NCBI GenBank assembly: GCA_013350335.1
Contig: CM023539.1
Coordinates: forward strand, 15,686,302-15,750,301
Direction: 5' to 3'
Source of the DNA: Chimonanthus salicifolius
Lineage: Eukaryota; Streptophyta; Magnoliopsida; Laurales; Calycanthaceae
Length of the DNA stretch: 64,000 bases
Both the position numbers and the translations under genes were made by a program. Below are positions 61,306-64,000 of the stretch, piece by piece. Each line of letters starts with the position of its first letter. The stretch's first letter is position 1. Under the pieces are notes generated by a model. It made no database searches, had not been told where the DNA came from, and saw only the letters and a program-made list of their open reading frames with translations.

Positions 61306-62933
61306 AAGCCGTCAAATCCTTCATGCCCAAACTTAACACATCGCATAAATCTTAATGTCATCCATAAAATAAAATGAGTGACATCTACCAACATTGTCAA
61401 ATCTAATTTCACAGAATTGCTCACAACCCATTCATAGAATAAAATAAACTAACAAACAATCTCAGGTTCTCACACTACTCGAATCAACTTGTCAAATCTC
61501 ACAAAATAAACAATACAAAATGATTAAAACCAACCACATAAATAAACACCTATCTTATGAATATAAATGTTCATCCATAACAACTTCTAGTTTTCGGTGT
61601 TCTTCTCCAAGCCTACGTCCAGAGGATTACCTGCAAAGTAAGGTGTGTGAGCTCCAATCCCAATGAAGGATTACAATAACTCATACCCAACATAATGTCT
61701 CTATTATTCTCTATAATAACCACGATTTTAAAGCATAATTAAATAAGTATGTGTCTACTGTTCATGCACTATGCCACGCAATGTAAAAATGTTTAATGCA
61801 TATGCTCAGTGCATCATTCATCCACAACACTGCCTACTATATTTGGTGGTCTTCCCATCGAAGCAAGGCCTACAACCTACAACAGCGTGGTATTTCCCAT
61901 CTCAAATGGGGCCTACATATCACAACCACCACCAAACCACAGTCTTCGTGAACTTTTATAGCCTAACAAACCAAACCTACCACATGAATGGTACTTCTCA
62001 CTAAAAGCGAGGCCTCAAACTACTTATGAAAGATCACGGCCTACACCTCCATACTCATCCCATGAATATGAAGATGAGTCAAATCATTACCATCGTACCA
62101 CAAACATGATTACGATCTCAATTTAACATAAACCTCATGTACATGTGCTAAAACATCAAAGGAACCTTAATAATATTACACACAGTAATAAATCATAGTA
62201 CAACATTATTATTATGGCCACAACATTATAAATCAATCTCAATAATATTACAAATAATACCATAAAAGCAAACATAATATCCATCCAATCCGAACATAAT
62301 TATTAGATTTTTCAACAAGGTTAGTGATTGATTTCCTTTTATCCGGGCAGACTGACTCTCCTCACGTCCATTAGAACACTTATCCAAATTCCCTTACACT
62401 ACTGTGAGTACCCCAGATTACAACCACTATTCAAACATGCACCCAGCCTATTTTGTAAATCCAAATATTATATTTCAAAACATCTTACATTATGCAATAT
62501 TTATTCTTTTGCTTAGTCATACAAATAAACTAGAGAATTATCCTGCATAATAAAGGTAAAATGTATTATTTTCCATCACCTAAAAAGTTCTTGAAGTGTA
62601 GGTGATGAATCCAAACACATCCCAACTTGTCGTCAAGTAGTAAGAATTTCAGGATGTGCTGCACATAAATTTATTTAAAGGTTCCAAGTATTGTTATTAT
62701 TATCATGCTTATCAAATAATTTGAACAACCTAGATTTAATATTAATTTTATTTATTTTAATTGCCAACTTTGCACCCAAAATGAAGGGGCTAACCCAATA
62801 GAAGATGAGTTTGTAACCTTCAATCGGGGAAATAATGTTGTTGAATAAGATGTAGTAGAGAAAACAATTTGAAGGAAATCTACGTCAATCAAATAAATAT
62901 GGTACCGAATAAATCAATCAGAAGATATATATA
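61087..62933. mobile_element. Second LTR-like sequence, probably minus-oriented
   Basis: It starts TGTAACGCCCTGCCC at 61087, which on the minus strand is an LTR end (GGGCAGGGCGTTACA). The far end is not seen. It contains a ~90-base (TA)n tract and no coding domain. Open frames here are by-products. The antisense Gypsy pol fragment to its right is compatible with a 3' LTR at this place, but integrase is missing between them. Confidence 0.4.
61213..61303. repeat. (TA)n microsatellite, about 90 bases
   Basis: Uninterrupted TA dinucleotides; the longest in the window. Confidence 0.97.
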
Positions 62934-63675
62934 TTAGTTGGCCATTATGTACCAAATAATATTAGTTTTCCTTATTACGTTTTCTGTTTTAGTAATAAGA
63001 AAAAAAAAACTTTGAAAAGTGGTCGATGGTGCTGCCTTGCAAGGGCAATATATATATATATATATATATATCCATCGGATCAGGCGGGACTTAGCATCTT
63101 CCTTAGAAAGAAGATACTTGAGTGCAGCGTGATCTGAATAGATAACGACCTTCGAACCTACTAAGTAAAATCGAAATTTGTCTAGCGCAAATAGAACTGC
63201 TAACAGCTCTTTTTCCGTGGTGGAATAATGAAGCTGAATGTCATTCAACATTTTGTTAGCATAGTAGATAACATGAGGTAATCTATTCATTCTTTGTCCT
63301 AACACAACTCCTACTGTATAGTCAGAGGCATCGCACATAATTTCAAAAGGTACAGACTAATCAGGTGGCTGTATGATTGAAGCAGAAGTCAAAGCGGTTT
63401 TCAATTTTTCAAAGGCTATGATACATTTTTCATCAAAATTGAAAATGGCATCCCTGGTCAGGAGTCTACAGAGAGGTCTTGACATGTCACTGAATCCTTT
63501 GATAAACCTTCAGTAAAATCCAGCGTGACCTAAAAATGACCTAATCTCTTTACAGTTAGTGGTTTTGCTAAATTAAAGATTAGGTTAAACTTGGTTTTAT
63601 CCACTTCAATTCCTTTTTCTGAGATAATGTGCCCAAGTATTATGCCTGATTTCACCATAAAGTGACATTTTTCCC
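62934..63675 (-). pseudogene. pol: Ty3/Gypsy reverse transcriptase/RNase H remnant
   Basis: Leftward from 63675: the end of the reverse transcriptase (GHIISEKGIEVDK), the HAGFYRRFIKGFSDMSRPL connection, and RNase H in one frame at 63338-63075 (MCDASDYTVGVVLGQR, YSTTEKELLAVLFALDKFR, YSDHAALKYLLSKEDAK, RLIRW). The wording is typical of the Athila/Tat side of plant Gypsy elements. Just after RLIRW the frame runs into a (TA)n tract (63049-63070) and unrelated sequence, so integrase is lost. The start of reverse transcriptase is absent as well. Confidence 0.78.
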
Positions 63676-64000
63676 ATAAACAGTGTTATTTAAGTTGATT
63701 AATGGTAAATGATTGGAATGGCAAAATGGTAATTTACCATAAACAACGTTATTTTATTATTTCAATTGTTTGATTAATGTTTGAGTTAAAATGTTTGCTT
63801 TGATATTTAAATTCTGGAATTTATAAGTATTTTTATTATTAAACTACTCGAAGGATTCTGAAAACTAAGAAAATATTTATTTTAAGCAATTTTAGAAGTT
63901 ATAAAATACTAAGAAAATAAGTGTTGTTAAATTGGGTTTTAACTTATTGTATTGTGTTTTTTATATTTTAAAAATAAAGACTTTAAACCCTTTAAATAAA
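63676..64000. other. AT-rich end of window, nothing recognised
   Basis: It includes two similar words around cataaacagtgttatttaa and cataaacaacgttatttta (63675-63760). No gene is seen. Confidence 0.4.

Noticed and set aside
61144..61424. Open frames on both strands with long IYIYIY runs
   Set aside because: Translation of a (TA)n microsatellite.

Overview
The window is from a land-plant nuclear genome, most likely a repeat-rich non-grass angiosperm. The evidence is a five-exon cytochrome P450 of the CYP72A type with GT-AG introns, together with plant-type Ty1/Copia and Ty3/Gypsy LTR elements, TRIMs, SINE-like repeats and hAT transposons. The species cannot be named from the sequence. No rRNA, tRNA, CRISPR or prokaryotic gene was seen.

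Layout. 1-10138: LTR debris. It includes a 3.57 kb solo LTR with target-site duplication (TSD) GGCAG, and a Copia 3' end whose LTR is split by a second solo LTR. 10139-15588: AT-rich flank with a SINE-like repeat, a TRIM array of five LTRs (one split by another TRIM family), microsatellites and the P450 promoter region. 15589-37195: the CYP72A gene on the + strand, 518 codons in five exons. Intron 1 (12.4 kb) and intron 2 (5.9 kb) are filled with insertions, and the two large Gypsy elements in them are antisense to the gene. 37196-39780: 3' flank with a possible exon fragment resembling COG2 and a ~1 kb foldback. 39781-58573: an old Copia element acting as host for nested insertions: a SINE, a TRIM array, a younger Copia inside that TRIM, a non-autonomous hAT inside that Copia, and a 6.7 kb hAT with an apparently intact two-exon transposase. 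58574-64000: Gypsy LTR sequence, a long (TA)n tract and an antisense Gypsy reverse transcriptase/RNase H remnant.

Only two genes look capable of making a full-length protein: the CYP72A enzyme (membrane anchor, WxxxR, AGxETT, ExxR, PERF and the heme-cysteine motif all present, and all splice phases fit) and the hAT transposase. The other coding stretches are decayed transposon genes. Nine insertions are fixed to the base by exact or near-exact TSDs, so much of the insertion order can be read directly. No wholly new system was found. The unusual points are structural: head-to-head and multi-LTR TRIMs, a gag-only and a pol-only Gypsy element of related type in neighbouring introns of one gene, and a copy of an element leader inserted into one LTR only.
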